Assembly (NCBI GenBank): GCA_020848905.1
Contig: JADLHG010000056.1
Span: 186,001 to 250,000, forward strand
Length of the DNA stretch: 64,000 nt
Reading direction: 5' to 3'
Source: Deltaproteobacteria bacterium
GTDB lineage: Bacteria; Myxococcota_A; Polyangia; GCA-2747355; JADLHG01
The notes under the pieces were generated by a model. That model was given only the letters and a program-made list of their open reading frames with translations. It did not search any database and was not told the DNA's origin. Positions 26,894 through 37,114 of the stretch are shown here, piece by piece. A program made the translations under genes and the position numbers. Every line of letters starts with the position of its first letter. Position 1 is the stretch's first letter.

Positions 26894-27969
26894 GGAACGT
26901 GCTCTCGAAGGTCGCCATTTGGGTGGGGTACCCGCTCTTCGCGGCGGCGAGCTTTCTGACGTTCGTCTACGTCACGTTCCCTTACGACGCGGTCAAAGGG
27001 TTGATCGAGGACTACGCGGCGGTTTCGGGCGACGTGGAGGTGCGCATCGGTGACCTCGGGCCGAGCCCGCTCTTCGGCGTGACGGCGCGAGAGGTCTCGG
27101 TGCGCTTGACGCCGCCCGCGCCGCCCCCCCCGCCGCCGATGCTCGGCACGGCCACCGAGGGGCAGCCAGCCCCGGAGCCGCCCGCGAAGCCGAAGCCGGT
27201 GCGCATCGTGCTCGAGGAGGTCACCGTCAGCGCGGGGCTCCTGGCGCTGCTCTCGGGGGGGACCGACATCTCGTTTTCCGTGCTGGGGATGGGGGGCAAG
27301 CTGAGCGGGCGTTACACCATGGAGAAGAAGCGCGGCTGGACGCTCGAGGCCGAGGCGAAGGAGCTGGACCTGGGCGCCCTCCCGAGCGTCTCGGCGGCCA
27401 TCGGGCTCCCCGTTCAGGGGAAGCTCTCGGCGAAGGTGGACCTCCAGGTACCGCTGCACCGCCTGGCGAACGCCTCGGGGAGCATCGAGCTCGAAGGCGA
27501 GGGGCTCTCCATCGGGGACGGGAAGGCCAAGCTGAAGGTCCCCGGGGACCCCATGCTGGCCATGGGGGTGACGCTGCCGCGCGTGAACCTGGGAAAGCTC
27601 GGCGGGCAGCTCAAGATCGAGAAGGGAGAGCTAACCCTCGACGGCTTCGCGTCTCAGTCCCCCGACCTGGAGCTCGCGCTCGAGGGGAACGTGAGCCTCC
27701 GCGAGCCGCTCGCCTACTCGACGGTCTCCGCGTACCTGCGCATCAAGGTCAACCCGGAGCTGAAGCGCAAGGACACCAAATTCGAGATCCTCGAGAACAG
27801 CCTGCAGGCGGGGAAACGCTCCGACGGCTACTACGGCATGCGGCTCTTCGGCATTCTCAAGCGGCTCGATCGGCAGTTCTCGCCCCTCGGGCCTGGCGGG
27901 CGCGGCGGCGGCACGGGCGGCGGCGGCGCGATGCCGCGCATGCGCTACCCCGGAGCGGGTCTGCGGTAG
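26890..27969 (+). CDS. gspN: Type II secretion protein GspN
   Basis: Envelope protein of the T2SS with an AsmA-like beta-rich periplasmic part, found in only some T2SS lineages. The 359 residues have an N-terminal membrane helix ([19 protein letters not shown]), a proline-rich loop (around residue 80) and long strand-rich stretches ([34 protein letters not shown]) with the family's closing [13 protein letters not shown] region. The tail is Gly-rich. It is the last gene of the gsp operon and overlaps gspM as ATGA. Confidence 0.85.
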   Translation: MRNVLSKVAIWVGYPLFAAASFLTFVYVTFPYDAVKGLIEDYAAVSGDVEVRIGDLGPSPLFGVTAREVSVRLTPPAPPPPPPMLGTATEGQPAPEPPAKPKPVRIVLEEVTVSAGLLALLSGGTDISFSVLGMGGKLSGRYTMEKKRGWTLEAEAKELDLGALPSVSAAIGLPVQGKLSAKVDLQVPLHRLANASGSIELEGEGLSIGDGKAKLKVPGDPMLAMGVTLPRVNLGKLGGQLKIEKGELTLDGFASQSPDLELALEGNVSLREPLAYSTVSAYLRIKVNPELKRKDTKFEILENSLQAGKRSDGYYGMRLFGILKRLDRQFSPLGPGGRGGGTGGGGAMPRMRYPGAGLR

Positions 27970-28054
27970 CCTCACGCGGCGGTCCCGCAACTCGCACGTT
28001 CCTCCTTCGATAAGCGATCTGCTTTCGTGCCTCACAGCGAAGGGAGCTCGCTAC

Positions 28055-29320
28055 ATGGAACCAACCCTCGAGGGCTGCGCGGGCCACCGTGCGGCCGAAG
28101 GCGCGCCGAGCGCCCGGCTTCGAATCCTCGGCACCTCGCGCGTCGTCGCTCTCGCCGAGCGGCCAATGCGGGTGGGAAGCGCGCCGGAGAACGACCTGGT
28201 CCTCACCGATCGTTACGTGTCGAAGCACCACTGCCGGCTTTCTCGACGGGGGGGCGTGGTGTGGGTCGAAGACCTCAAGAGCCTGAACGGCACCTGGGTG
28301 GACGGTGTGCGCGTGGAGCGCGGTCAACTCGCGGCGCGGGGACGGGTGGTGGTCGGCGAGACGGCCCTCGAGCTGCTCGCCCCAGGCGGGCGTGGCCGGC
28401 GGTGGGGACTCGTGGGCGAGCACCCGGCGATGGAGCGGCTCTTCCGGCAGATCCAGCGCCTGGCGAGCAGTCGAAGCCCGGTCCTCATCCTCGGGGAGAC
28501 CGGGACGGGAAAGGAGCTCGTGGCGCGGGCGATCCACGAGGCGAGCCCGGCGCACCTCGGCCCCTTCGAGGCGATCAACTGTGGGGCCATTCCAAGAGAC
28601 CTGGCGGAGAGCGAGTTCTTCGGGCACGCCCGGGGGGCCTTCACCGGCGCAGCGCGTGCCCACAGCGGCGCCTTCGAACGCGCCGACGGCGGAACGCTCT
28701 TCCTCGACGAGATCGGCGAGCTGCCGCAGGAGCTGCAGCCGAAGCTCCTGCGCGTGCTCGAGGACGGTGTGCTCCATCCGGTGGGCGGAGAGGAGCGGCG
28801 ACCGGTCACGGTGCGGCTCGTGGCGGCGACGCACCGCGACCTCCTCCTCGACGCGCGTCAGGGACGGTTCCGCCTGGACCTCTTTCATCGGCTCGCCGTG
28901 GGCGTGCTCCAGATCCCGGCTCTCCGCGAGCGTCGCGAGGACATCCCACACCTCGTCGAGCACTTCCTGCGCGAGCTCGGCGACGGTGGGCAGCGGGTGA
29001 CGCTGGACGACGGGGTGATGCCCTTCCTGGCGTCGCAGAGCTGGCCGGGAAACGTGCGGGCGCTACGCAACGCTCTGCAGCGCGCGGCGATCATCGGCGG
29101 GCCGCGGCTCGGCGTGGAGGATTTCGATTTTCTCGGCGAGGCGGAGCGCAGCGCCGACCAGGGCTTCGTGCGCTTCGAGGGTCGGCCCTTTCACGAGGTG
29201 CGTCGGGAGATCTACCTGCGCGTGCTCACTAAGCATGGAGGCAACCGCTCGGCTGCGGCCACGGAGCTCGGCGTGCCGAAATCGACCTTCTTCGACCAGC
29301 TTCGCGGGATGGAGCTCTGA
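28055..29320 (+). CDS. FHA-domain sigma-54-dependent transcriptional activator
   Basis: The 421 residues are organised as an N-terminal FHA domain (about 20-110: [34 protein letters not shown], with the phosphothreonine-binding Arg, Ser and Asn) and a sigma-54 AAA+ module (Walker [16 protein letters not shown] loop, Walker B LFLDEIGE). A C-terminal Fis-like helix-turn-helix follows ([20 protein letters not shown]). Such activators respond to Ser/Thr-kinase phosphorylation rather than to a histidine kinase. It follows the T2SS operon by 85 bases and may be read with it or regulate it. The adjacent 34-base gap is convergent with the AAA+ gene. Confidence 0.92.
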   Translation: MEPTLEGCAGHRAAEGAPSARLRILGTSRVVALAERPMRVGSAPENDLVLTDRYVSKHHCRLSRRGGVVWVEDLKSLNGTWVDGVRVERGQLAARGRVVVGETALELLAPGGRGRRWGLVGEHPAMERLFRQIQRLASSRSPVLILGETGTGKELVARAIHEASPAHLGPFEAINCGAIPRDLAESEFFGHARGAFTGAARAHSGAFERADGGTLFLDEIGELPQELQPKLLRVLEDGVLHPVGGEERRPVTVRLVAATHRDLLLDARQGRFRLDLFHRLAVGVLQIPALRERREDIPHLVEHFLRELGDGGQRVTLDDGVMPFLASQSWPGNVRALRNALQRAAIIGGPRLGVEDFDFLGEAERSADQGFVRFEGRPFHEVRREIYLRVLTKHGGNRSAAATELGVPKSTFFDQLRGMEL

Positions 29321-29354
29321 GGCAGTGCCGCGGCGCAGCCCGGGCGAACGACCG

Positions 29355-30857
<1,503 letters not shown>

Positions 30858-30872
30858 GGTGGGTCCTTCCCT

Positions 30873-31595
30873 TTAGATCTGGAGAAGGGCTGCGAGGTGC
30901 TGCCGCTCCCAGAGCTGCGCTTCCTCGTACCGGGCGAAGCGGCGCTCGTCGGCCTCGAAGGCCGGTGTGTGGTACTGCCGACGGCCGTTCACGACGGGGA
31001 TCGGGTGCAGGGAGTGTAGCATCTCGTGGAAGACCACCCACTCCAGGTAGAAGGGGGGAAGCCACTCCTGGTCGAGGCCGGGGTGGATGCGGATGAGGTG
31101 CTCGTCCAGATAGTAGCCGCCGAGCATCACGCTCCGGCGCTCGCGGCCGCGGGCCGGGTGCCGGCCCCAGCCGATGCGTGCGGTCACCGCGCCGTCGAAG
31201 TACCGGGCATTGAGGGAGTCAAAGAGCACGACCAGGTCGTAAACCCGACCCCGGGTGCGAAGGGCCCCGGAGCGATCGCCTCGCCCCGAGCGCGAGGCGA
31301 TCTGGTGGTCGTTCTGATCGATGTACTCGTTCAGCTCGGCCGAGGCGTCGGGGTCCGCGTAGGCGATGTAGCGCCCGAGGGCGCGGATCACCGGACCCGG
31401 TGCGGCCAGGAAGAGCTGGTGGGCGCGCACCCAGTACTGCCGGTGGGTGGCGTCGCGGCGCACCGAGATCATCACGGCGCTGTTGTGGGTCAACGTGAGA
31501 TGGAGTGCCCCCGGGACGTGCGGTTGAAGTCGTCCGCGAAGCTCGCTGGCCTGCTGGACGCGCAGCGCGGGCCCGAAGGGCAGCGGCCGCTGCAC
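30873..31595 (-). CDS. SprT-like zinc metalloprotease domain protein
   Basis: About 240 residues with the minigluzincin signature: active site HEMLH in YLEWVVFHEMLHSLHPI, then a third zinc-ligand candidate His in RQYHTPAFEADERRF. Upstream motifs YDLVVLFDSLNARYFDGAV and IGWGRHPARGRERRSVMLGGYY are typical of SprT/Spartan domains. The C-terminal SprT zinc ribbon is absent. The start is uncertain: I place it at GTG 31595, downstream of a well-formed minus-strand promoter at 31755-31783. The frame is open further upstream to 31865. Related eukaryotic Spartan cleaves DNA-protein crosslinks; the bacterial role is not established. Confidence 0.75.
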   Translation of the reverse strand: MQRPLPFGPALRVQQASELRGRLQPHVPGALHLTLTHNSAVMISVRRDATHRQYWVRAHQLFLAAPGPVIRALGRYIAYADPDASAELNEYIDQNDHQIASRSGRGDRSGALRTRGRVYDLVVLFDSLNARYFDGAVTARIGWGRHPARGRERRSVMLGGYYLDEHLIRIHPGLDQEWLPPFYLEWVVFHEMLHSLHPIPVVNGRRQYHTPAFEADERRFARYEEAQLWERQHLAALLQI

Positions 31596-31754
31596 CGCGT
31601 CGACGACCGCGACGGAGACGCGGCCCGGGCGAGTGGATCCCGTGTGCCCCCCGCGGGGCAATGGCGCCGATCTGGTCAGGACGTTCCTCGTCTGCGTTGG
31701 GCGCGTGCGATCCGATTCGCCGCGCGGGTTGGATCCGATGTGCTGACCCGTTCG

Positions 31755-31783
31755 AGTATAGGGTGGTCGCAGAAGTGGATCAA
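31755..31783 (-). promoter_or_regulatory. Sigma-70-type promoter for the SprT/AAA+ pair
   Basis: On the minus strand TTGATC (complement of 31778-31783) and TATACT (complement of 31755-31760) are separated by 17 bases. The -10 matches five of six consensus positions and the -35 four of six. Transcription would start near 31748, about 150 bases before the chosen GTG. The rest of 31596-31889 holds several GGATC motifs and no other recognisable feature. Confidence 0.6.
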
Positions 31784-31889
31784 ATTCCCGGCGTTTAGAT
31801 CGCGACCGGATCGCGCGGCTGGATCCGTGGCGCGGCAAATTCTTGCGCCCGGCGCGGAGCCGCACGCGGCGCGCGTCGGATCCGAAACG

Positions 31890-32870
31890 CTACGCTCGCT
31901 CGTCGTGCTCGGAGCGGGGGAGGGGCCTTCGCGCGTGGGTCGCCACGATCTCGGCGTTGCGCCGGAAGGTGGCGATCGCGGTGCGGCGAAGCGTGCGGCC
32001 CTTGATCAGCCGGCGGTACTCGCCGCGGCGAAGCCCGCGGAGGGCGTCGAGCGAAACCGAGGCGAGCGGGGTCTGCGGCGCGAGTTCCGGGTCGGGGCGT
32101 TGGGCCTTGAGCTCCGGAGTGGGGCGGTTGTAGGGGCACACCTCCTGGCAGACGTCGCAGCCGAAGACCCAACCGTCGAAGCGGGAGGCGAGCTCGTCGG
32201 GGACCGGCCCCGTCGTCTCGATCGTCAGGTAGGAGAGGCACCGACCTCCGTCCAACACGTTTGGGGCGACGAGCGCTCCGGTGGGGCAGGCCTCGAGACA
32301 GAGGGTGCAGGAGCCGCAGCGCCCGGCGAGCGGCTGATCGGGCTGGAGCTTCAGGTCGACGAGGAGCAGGCCGAGCAGGGTGTACGAGCCGATCCCCGGG
32401 CTGATGAGGAGGGTGTTCTTGCCGAGGAAGCCGAGCCCCGCGGCCTCCGCGAACGCGCGTTCTAGAACCGGGAGCGTGTCCACCGCGGAGCGCCAGCAGA
32501 TGGGGTGGCCCGCGATGGCGGCGACGGCCTCCGCCAGTCGTTCGAGCCGCGACTTGAAGAGCGGGTGGTAGTCGGCGCCCCAGGCGAAGCGCGCGATCTT
32601 GCCGTGCCCGGGCGGCACGCCGGGCTCATCGGGGCGGGCGTAGCTCGCGGCCACGACGATCACCGTGCGGGCCTCGGGGAGGAGCACCCGCGGGTCGGCG
32701 CGGAGCTCGCGGCTGCGCTCTAGGTAGTCCATGCCCGCCGCGTGGCCCGCGTCGAGCCAGGCGTGAAAGAGGCGTTCGTGTTCCCGGAGCGGCTCGGCGG
32801 ACGAGAAGCCGACCCGGACGAAGCCGAGCGCGTGGGCCGCCTGCCGGATCTGGTCTTCGATCGTGGGCAC
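31890..32870 (-). CDS. queG: Epoxyqueuosine reductase
   Basis: Fe-S and cobalamin enzyme for the last step of queuosine synthesis on tRNA. Motifs include FVRVGFSSAEPL, the corrinoid-binding region ARFAWGADYHPLFKSRL, VDTLPVLERAFAEAAGLGFLGKNTLL, and two [4Fe-4S] binding sets, CGSCTLCLEACPTGAL and CDVCQEVCPYN. With the GTG at 32870 the protein is 326 residues, a normal QueG size. An in-frame ATG at 32951 would add 27 residues of low-quality sequence. It is divergent from the PduS-like gene. Confidence 0.93.
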   Translation of the reverse strand: MPTIEDQIRQAAHALGFVRVGFSSAEPLREHERLFHAWLDAGHAAGMDYLERSRELRADPRVLLPEARTVIVVAASYARPDEPGVPPGHGKIARFAWGADYHPLFKSRLERLAEAVAAIAGHPICWRSAVDTLPVLERAFAEAAGLGFLGKNTLLISPGIGSYTLLGLLLVDLKLQPDQPLAGRCGSCTLCLEACPTGALVAPNVLDGGRCLSYLTIETTGPVPDELASRFDGWVFGCDVCQEVCPYNRPTPELKAQRPDPELAPQTPLASVSLDALRGLRRGEYRRLIKGRTLRRTAIATFRRNAEIVATHARRPLPRSEHDERA

Positions 32871-32975
32871 CGACGCATGCTCGGGCCGACCCGGGCACGC
32901 GGTCAAGCCGCCGCGATCTTCCTCGACTGCGAGGGCGATTGCTTTGCCCATTCGCGGGCCCTATGCTGCGCGCCC

Positions 32976-34319
32976 ATGTGGCAGGCCCCAGCCAGCCCCG
33001 ACGAGATTCGCGCCCGCCTCGAGGCGGCGGCCGTCTGCGATGGCGCCGGGTACCGTCTCTGCACCGACGGTGCGCCCCCTTCGGTGGTCGTGGGGGTGCT
33101 GGGCGAGGGGGAGCCTCTCGCGGCCACCGACGAGGCGCTCGTCGCCGCGGCGGGGCCGGAGCTCGTCGAGGCGCTGACCGCGCTCGTGCCCGCCCTGGGC
33201 GCGGCCCGAGGGATCCTGGCCCTGCGAGAGGACTTCCCCGGCGCACCGCGGACCCTGAGGCGGGCGGCCGAGGAGCGAGGCCTGGAGGTTCGGTCGCTCC
33301 CTGCCGCGTATCCGATGGACGCGGCGTCGGTGCTGCTCGACCTGGCGGCGTCGCAGGGCCAGACGCCGGCCGAGGCCGGGCTCGCCGACGCGGCGGTGGT
33401 GGACGTTCCGACGCTCGACCGCGTGAGCCGGGCACTCTCCAGTCGGTGCGCGGCCTGGCGGTCGGTCACCGTGGTGGGGGCCGTGGAGCAGCCCAAGGTC
33501 TTGCGGGTCCCGCTCGGCACCCTGGTCGCCGACCTGGTGCGCGCCTGCGGCGGGAGCCGGGACGCGGGGTGGATACCTTTCGTGAACGGTGTGCTCGGCG
33601 GGCGTCCGAGCAGCGGCGCCGCTTCCGTGGAGCTGGATACTCGCCTTGTGGTGGTCCTGCCGCACCGGCACCCTCTGGTCGTGGAGCGGAGCACTCCGCT
33701 CGCCGACCTGGTGCGCCAGGGCGCCTCGGCCTGCGTCAGGTGCCGCATCTGCACGGAGGTCTGTCCGGTGCACCTCGGTGGGGGGCGGCTGGAGCCGCAC
33801 CTCGTGATGGCGGAGCTGAGCCAGACCGGCCTGCCGGGGGCGGCTTCCCGGGACGCGCGGACTCCCGCGGCGCTGGAATGCACCGAGTGCGGGCTGTGCA
33901 GCGTGGCCTGCCCGGCGCGCGTGCGGCCGGCCGAGCTGACCGCGGAGGTGGCCCGCGCCCTACGCGCCCGGGGGGTCCGGCTCGTCGACGCGGCGCCCCT
34001 CGCGGCGCACCCGGACCGGGCGGGACGGCGGCACGCGACCGTGCGGCTCGTGGAGCGGCTGGGGCTCGCGACCTACCGCCCACACGGCCCCTTGCCGACC
34101 GAGGAGCTCCGTCCGCTTCGCCTCGTGCTCCCGCTGCGTGGACCCACCGGAGCGCCGCGCCTTCCGGCGGTGCAGGAGGGCGACCTCGTTCGGCCGGCCG
34201 ACCGATTGGTGCTGGCCTCCCCCGGCTCCTTCGAGACCGACGTCCTCTCCGCGGTCAACGGCCGGGTACGGACCGTCGGCGACGAACGGGGCGTCGTGAT
34301 CGACGTGCAGCCTGCCTGA
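32976..34319 (+). CDS. PduS/RnfC-like Fe-S flavoprotein
   Basis: Likely an electron-transfer protein. The 447 residues contain an NADH/FMN-type Complex1_51K-like region (about 30-140, ARGILALREDFPGA) and an SLBB domain (SVTVVGAVEQPKVLRVPLG). Two complete [4Fe-4S] motifs follow (Cys253, 256, 259, 263 and Cys302, 305, 308, 312, each CxxCxxCxxxCP), then a C-terminal RnfC-type barrel-sandwich domain (VQEGDLVRPADRLVLASPG). This order is that of the BMC-associated cobalamin reductase PduS. It is not next to shell genes here, lying 21 kb from the BMC operon. No rnf genes accompany it. An alternative is a general RnfC-like oxidoreductase. Confidence 0.8.
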   Translation: MWQAPASPDEIRARLEAAAVCDGAGYRLCTDGAPPSVVVGVLGEGEPLAATDEALVAAAGPELVEALTALVPALGAARGILALREDFPGAPRTLRRAAEERGLEVRSLPAAYPMDAASVLLDLAASQGQTPAEAGLADAAVVDVPTLDRVSRALSSRCAAWRSVTVVGAVEQPKVLRVPLGTLVADLVRACGGSRDAGWIPFVNGVLGGRPSSGAASVELDTRLVVVLPHRHPLVVERSTPLADLVRQGASACVRCRICTEVCPVHLGGGRLEPHLVMAELSQTGLPGAASRDARTPAALECTECGLCSVACPARVRPAELTAEVARALRARGVRLVDAAPLAAHPDRAGRRHATVRLVERLGLATYRPHGPLPTEELRPLRLVLPLRGPTGAPRLPAVQEGDLVRPADRLVLASPGSFETDVLSAVNGRVRTVGDERGVVIDVQPA

Positions 34320-34340
34320 TGCGCTGACGAGCCCTTCGGA

Positions 34341-34844
34341 TCACGGGCCGAGCAGCTCGTCGAAGAGTGGCGTCCGGGGAGGCTCGCCGCGCGCGACCTC
34401 CTGACTGCGCGCGACGACGGATTTCAGCCCCTGCGTGGTGGGAAGTCCTCCCAGGTCCGTGCACGGCACCCAGCGTGCGTCGCGCACGTCCGAGGCGGGG
34501 GCGAGCTCCCCGCTGCGTACGCGGCCCAGGAAGTCCACGATGATGTAGTGGTACTCGACCTCTCCGCGCGCGTCGCGGAGCACGCGTTCGAGGACCTTCA
34601 CTACCTCGCCGAGCTCGACCGCGAGCCCCGTTTCCTCGGCGACCTCGCGCTCGCAAGCGCGCCGCAGGCTCTCGCCACGCTCCACGAGCCCGCCGGGAAC
34701 ACTCCAGCTCCCGACGGCGGGAGGGCGGCCGCGCTCGACGAGCAGGACCTGGCCTAGGTCGTCGGAGAGGATCACGGCGCCCACTCCGACGAGGGGGCGC
34801 TCCCTCCGTTCGCGGCGCTCGGGGTCCGGCTCCACGCGCGTCAC
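34341..34844 (-). CDS. Nudix hydrolase
   Basis: A 167-residue Nudix-fold hydrolase. The Nudix box is complete: GGLVERGESLRRACEREVAEETGL, with the REVxEE glutamates for metal binding. The GTG start at 34844 shares bases with the nth stop (GTGA), so nth and this gene are translationally coupled. The flanking core VGVGAVILSDDLGQVLLVERGR resembles NUDIX proteins of the ADP-ribose/dNTP class; the substrate cannot be named. Pairing with endonuclease III suggests nucleotide-pool or DNA-damage housekeeping (inference). Confidence 0.88.
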   Translation of the reverse strand: MTRVEPDPERRERRERPLVGVGAVILSDDLGQVLLVERGRPPAVGSWSVPGGLVERGESLRRACEREVAEETGLAVELGEVVKVLERVLRDARGEVEYHYIIVDFLGRVRSGELAPASDVRDARWVPCTDLGGLPTTQGLKSVVARSQEVARGEPPRTPLFDELLGP

Positions 34845-35602
34845 GACCCGACCTCGGCGCTCGGGCAGTGCGGCGCGAGTGCGCAGCGCGAGCAGGCGGG
34901 CTTGCGGGCGGCGCAGACCGCGCGTCCGTGCAGGATGAGCTGGTGGGCGAAGCCGATCCAGCGCTCCCTGGGCACGAGCGCCATCAGGTCTGCCTCGATC
35001 TTGGCGGGGTCCGTGTGGTGGCTGAGACCCAGTCGGCCGGAGAGGCGCGCGACGTGGGTGTCCACGACCACCCCCGAGGAGATGCCGAAGGCGGAGCCGA
35101 GGACGACGTTGGCGGTCTTGCGCGCGACGCCGGGCAGCTCGAGCAGGGCGCTCATCTCGTGGGGGACCTTGCCTTCGTGCCGGTCGCAGAGGAGGCGGCA
35201 CGCGCCGCGAATCGACTTGGCCTTGGCGCGAAAGAACCCCGTGGAGTGAATGATCCCCTCGAGGGCCTCGGGCTCGGCCTCGGCCAGGGCACGAGCGTCC
35301 GGATAGGTGGCGAAGAGCCGGGGCGTCACCTGATTCACGCGCTCGTCGGTGCACTGGGCGGAGAGGATCGTGGCCACGAGGAGCTGCAGGGGGTTCTCGT
35401 GGGTCAGGGCGGTCGCGGCCTGGGGGTAGAGGCGGTCGAGCGTGGCGAAGAGGAACGAGAGGCGCTCGGGGGTCACGACCGGGGCGGGTTTCTTCGACGG
35501 GGCAGCAGGGCCGGTCCGCGCCGCGCGCGAAGCCGCGCCGGAGGCGGAAGCCTTCTTCTTCGTCGGGGACGGGGCTCGTTTGGGCGTCGGGCTCGGGGGC
35601 AT
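34841..35602 (-). CDS. nth: Endonuclease III (DNA glycosylase/AP lyase)
   Basis: Base-excision repair enzyme for oxidised pyrimidines. The 253 residues carry a basic, Ala/Pro/Lys-rich N-terminal extension of about 40 residues, then the helix-hairpin-helix GPD fold: ATILSAQCTDERVNQVTP, LLELPGVARKTANVVLGSAFG with the catalytic Lys, and VVVDTHVARLSGRLGL with the catalytic Asp. The C-terminal [4Fe-4S] ligands C-x6-C-x2-C-x5-C are all present (CAARKPACSRCALAPHC). The extension makes it longer than the E. coli enzyme. Confidence 0.95.
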   Translation of the reverse strand: MPPSPTPKRAPSPTKKKASASGAASRAARTGPAAPSKKPAPVVTPERLSFLFATLDRLYPQAATALTHENPLQLLVATILSAQCTDERVNQVTPRLFATYPDARALAEAEPEALEGIIHSTGFFRAKAKSIRGACRLLCDRHEGKVPHEMSALLELPGVARKTANVVLGSAFGISSGVVVDTHVARLSGRLGLSHHTDPAKIEADLMALVPRERWIGFAHQLILHGRAVCAARKPACSRCALAPHCPSAEVGS

Positions 35603-35613
35603 GGCTCACTGTT

Positions 35614-35633
35614 AGGAGGCTGGCCAGCCTCCT
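35614..35633. promoter_or_regulatory. Perfect 20-bp palindrome between nth and glcD
   Basis: AGGAGGCTGGCCAGCCTCCT is completely self-complementary and lies 12 bases upstream of the nth start, in the 142-base divergent region shared with glcD. It could be an operator or form a tight cruciform/hairpin in the nth leader. No T-run adjoins it. Confidence 0.5.
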
Positions 35634-35744
35634 TACTCCGTGCTCTCCGGAGCGTCAAGGCGCCCCGGGCGGCCGCTGCGCCGCGCCCTCGCTGCCAGGG
35701 GGTGACGGTGTTAGGGTCAGCGTGCACCGTGCAAAGGACCTCCG

Positions 35745-37112
35745 ATGCCCGACGTGAAGAGCAAGCTCGAGCAGCTCCTGGGTCCGCGCCGCGCGCTCTA
35801 CGCGCCGGAGGCGATCGAGCGGTACGCGACCGACGAGTCAGGGCTCGGGGCCTTCCCCCCCGACGTGGTGGCGCTTCCCGAAAGCACGGGCGAGGTGATC
35901 GAGGTGCTTCGCCTGGCCGCGCTCGACCGCATTTCCGTGACGCCGCGCGGCCTCGGGACGGGGATGACGGGGGGCGCGCTCGCCGTGGAGGGGGGGATTC
36001 TGCTCTCGCTCGAGCGGCTGAACCGGGTGAAGGAGCTCGACCCCGAGAACCTGCTCGCCGTGGTGGAGCCGGGGGTGATCACCGGCGAGCTCCAGGCTCA
36101 GGTCGAGGCGCAGGGGCTCTTCTATCCGCCCGACCCGGCGAGTCTCGCGAGCTGCTCGCTCGGCGGCAACGTCGCGGAGAACGCGGGGGGGCCGCGAGCC
36201 TTCAAGTACGGTGTGACGCGCGAGTACGTGCTCGGCCTCGAGCTCGTGCGCATGGGCGGACAGCGCCTCTTCGCGGGCCGCCGGACGGTGAAGGGGGTGA
36301 CCGGGTTCGACCTCGTGGCGCTGGTCGTCGGGAGCGAGGGGACTCTGGCGGTGGTCTCGGAGATCACGCTGAAGCTCTTGCCCAAGCCCCAGGCGGTGGC
36401 CACTTTCCTGGCGCGCTTCGCAGACGTGGTGCGCGCGGGGGCGGCGGTCTCCGAGCTGATCCGGCTGGGCTTTCGGCCCCGCACGCTCGAGCTGATGGAT
36501 CAGCACGTGGTGGAGCACCTGCGGCTGATGGGGCGCTTCGCCGTCCCCGCGGGGAGGTCGGCCTTCCTGCTCGTGGAGCTGGATGGGGACGCGACGGGGC
36601 TCGACGCGCAGCTCGACGCCGCGGCGGCGGGGTGCGAGCGGCTCGGCGCCCAGGAGATCCTGGTGGCCACCGACGAGGTCCGGCGCCGGCAGCTCTGGGA
36701 GATGCGCCGCATGGCCAGCCCATCGCTGAAGGAGCGACACAAGGTGAAGGTCTCGGAGGACATCGTGGTGCCGCGGGCGGCGATCCCCGAGATCCTGCGC
36801 CGCCTGGACGCGCTGGCGGTGGAGCACGACCTGACCATCGCGACCTTCGGACACGCGGGCGACGGCAACCTGCACGTGAACCTCTTGGCCGACGACGAGG
36901 CCCGGCGCGGAACGCTGGAGCCCGTTCTAGAATCGATATTCAAGAACGCTCTAGAGCTCGGGGGAACCCTCTCCGGCGAGCACGGCATCGGGCTGGCGAA
37001 GCGGCGCTTCATGCCCCTCGAGCAGCCCCCCGAGCTCCTCGAGCTGCAGCGGTCGGTGAAGCGGGTCTTCGACCCCGAAGGGCTGCTGAACCCGGGGAAG
37101 CTCTTTCCGTAG
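35745..37112 (+). CDS. glcD: FAD-linked 2-hydroxyacid dehydrogenase (GlcD-like)
   Basis: Oxidises glycolate or D-lactate type 2-hydroxyacids. The 455 residues begin with the FAD-binding PCMH domain (VTPRGLGTGMTGGALAVEGG, PDPASLASCSLGGNVAENAGG, YVLGLELV) and end in the FAD-oxidase C-terminal domain with FGHAGDGNLHVNLLA, GGTLSGEHGIGLAKRRFM and FDPEGLLNPGKLFP. The length is that of the GlcD subunit. The partner subunits GlcE and GlcF are not next to it, so it may act alone or as a D-lactate dehydrogenase. It ends 2 bases from the convergent pntB stop. Confidence 0.88.
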   Translation: MPDVKSKLEQLLGPRRALYAPEAIERYATDESGLGAFPPDVVALPESTGEVIEVLRLAALDRISVTPRGLGTGMTGGALAVEGGILLSLERLNRVKELDPENLLAVVEPGVITGELQAQVEAQGLFYPPDPASLASCSLGGNVAENAGGPRAFKYGVTREYVLGLELVRMGGQRLFAGRRTVKGVTGFDLVALVVGSEGTLAVVSEITLKLLPKPQAVATFLARFADVVRAGAAVSELIRLGFRPRTLELMDQHVVEHLRLMGRFAVPAGRSAFLLVELDGDATGLDAQLDAAAAGCERLGAQEILVATDEVRRRQLWEMRRMASPSLKERHKVKVSEDIVVPRAAIPEILRRLDALAVEHDLTIATFGHAGDGNLHVNLLADDEARRGTLEPVLESIFKNALELGGTLSGEHGIGLAKRRFMPLEQPPELLELQRSVKRVFDPEGLLNPGKLFP

Positions 37113-37114
37113 CG

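Noticed and set aside
31620-31880. A cluster of GGATC motifs between the SprT-like gene and queG
   Set aside because: No consistent spacing or palindromic pairing was found; probably compositional.
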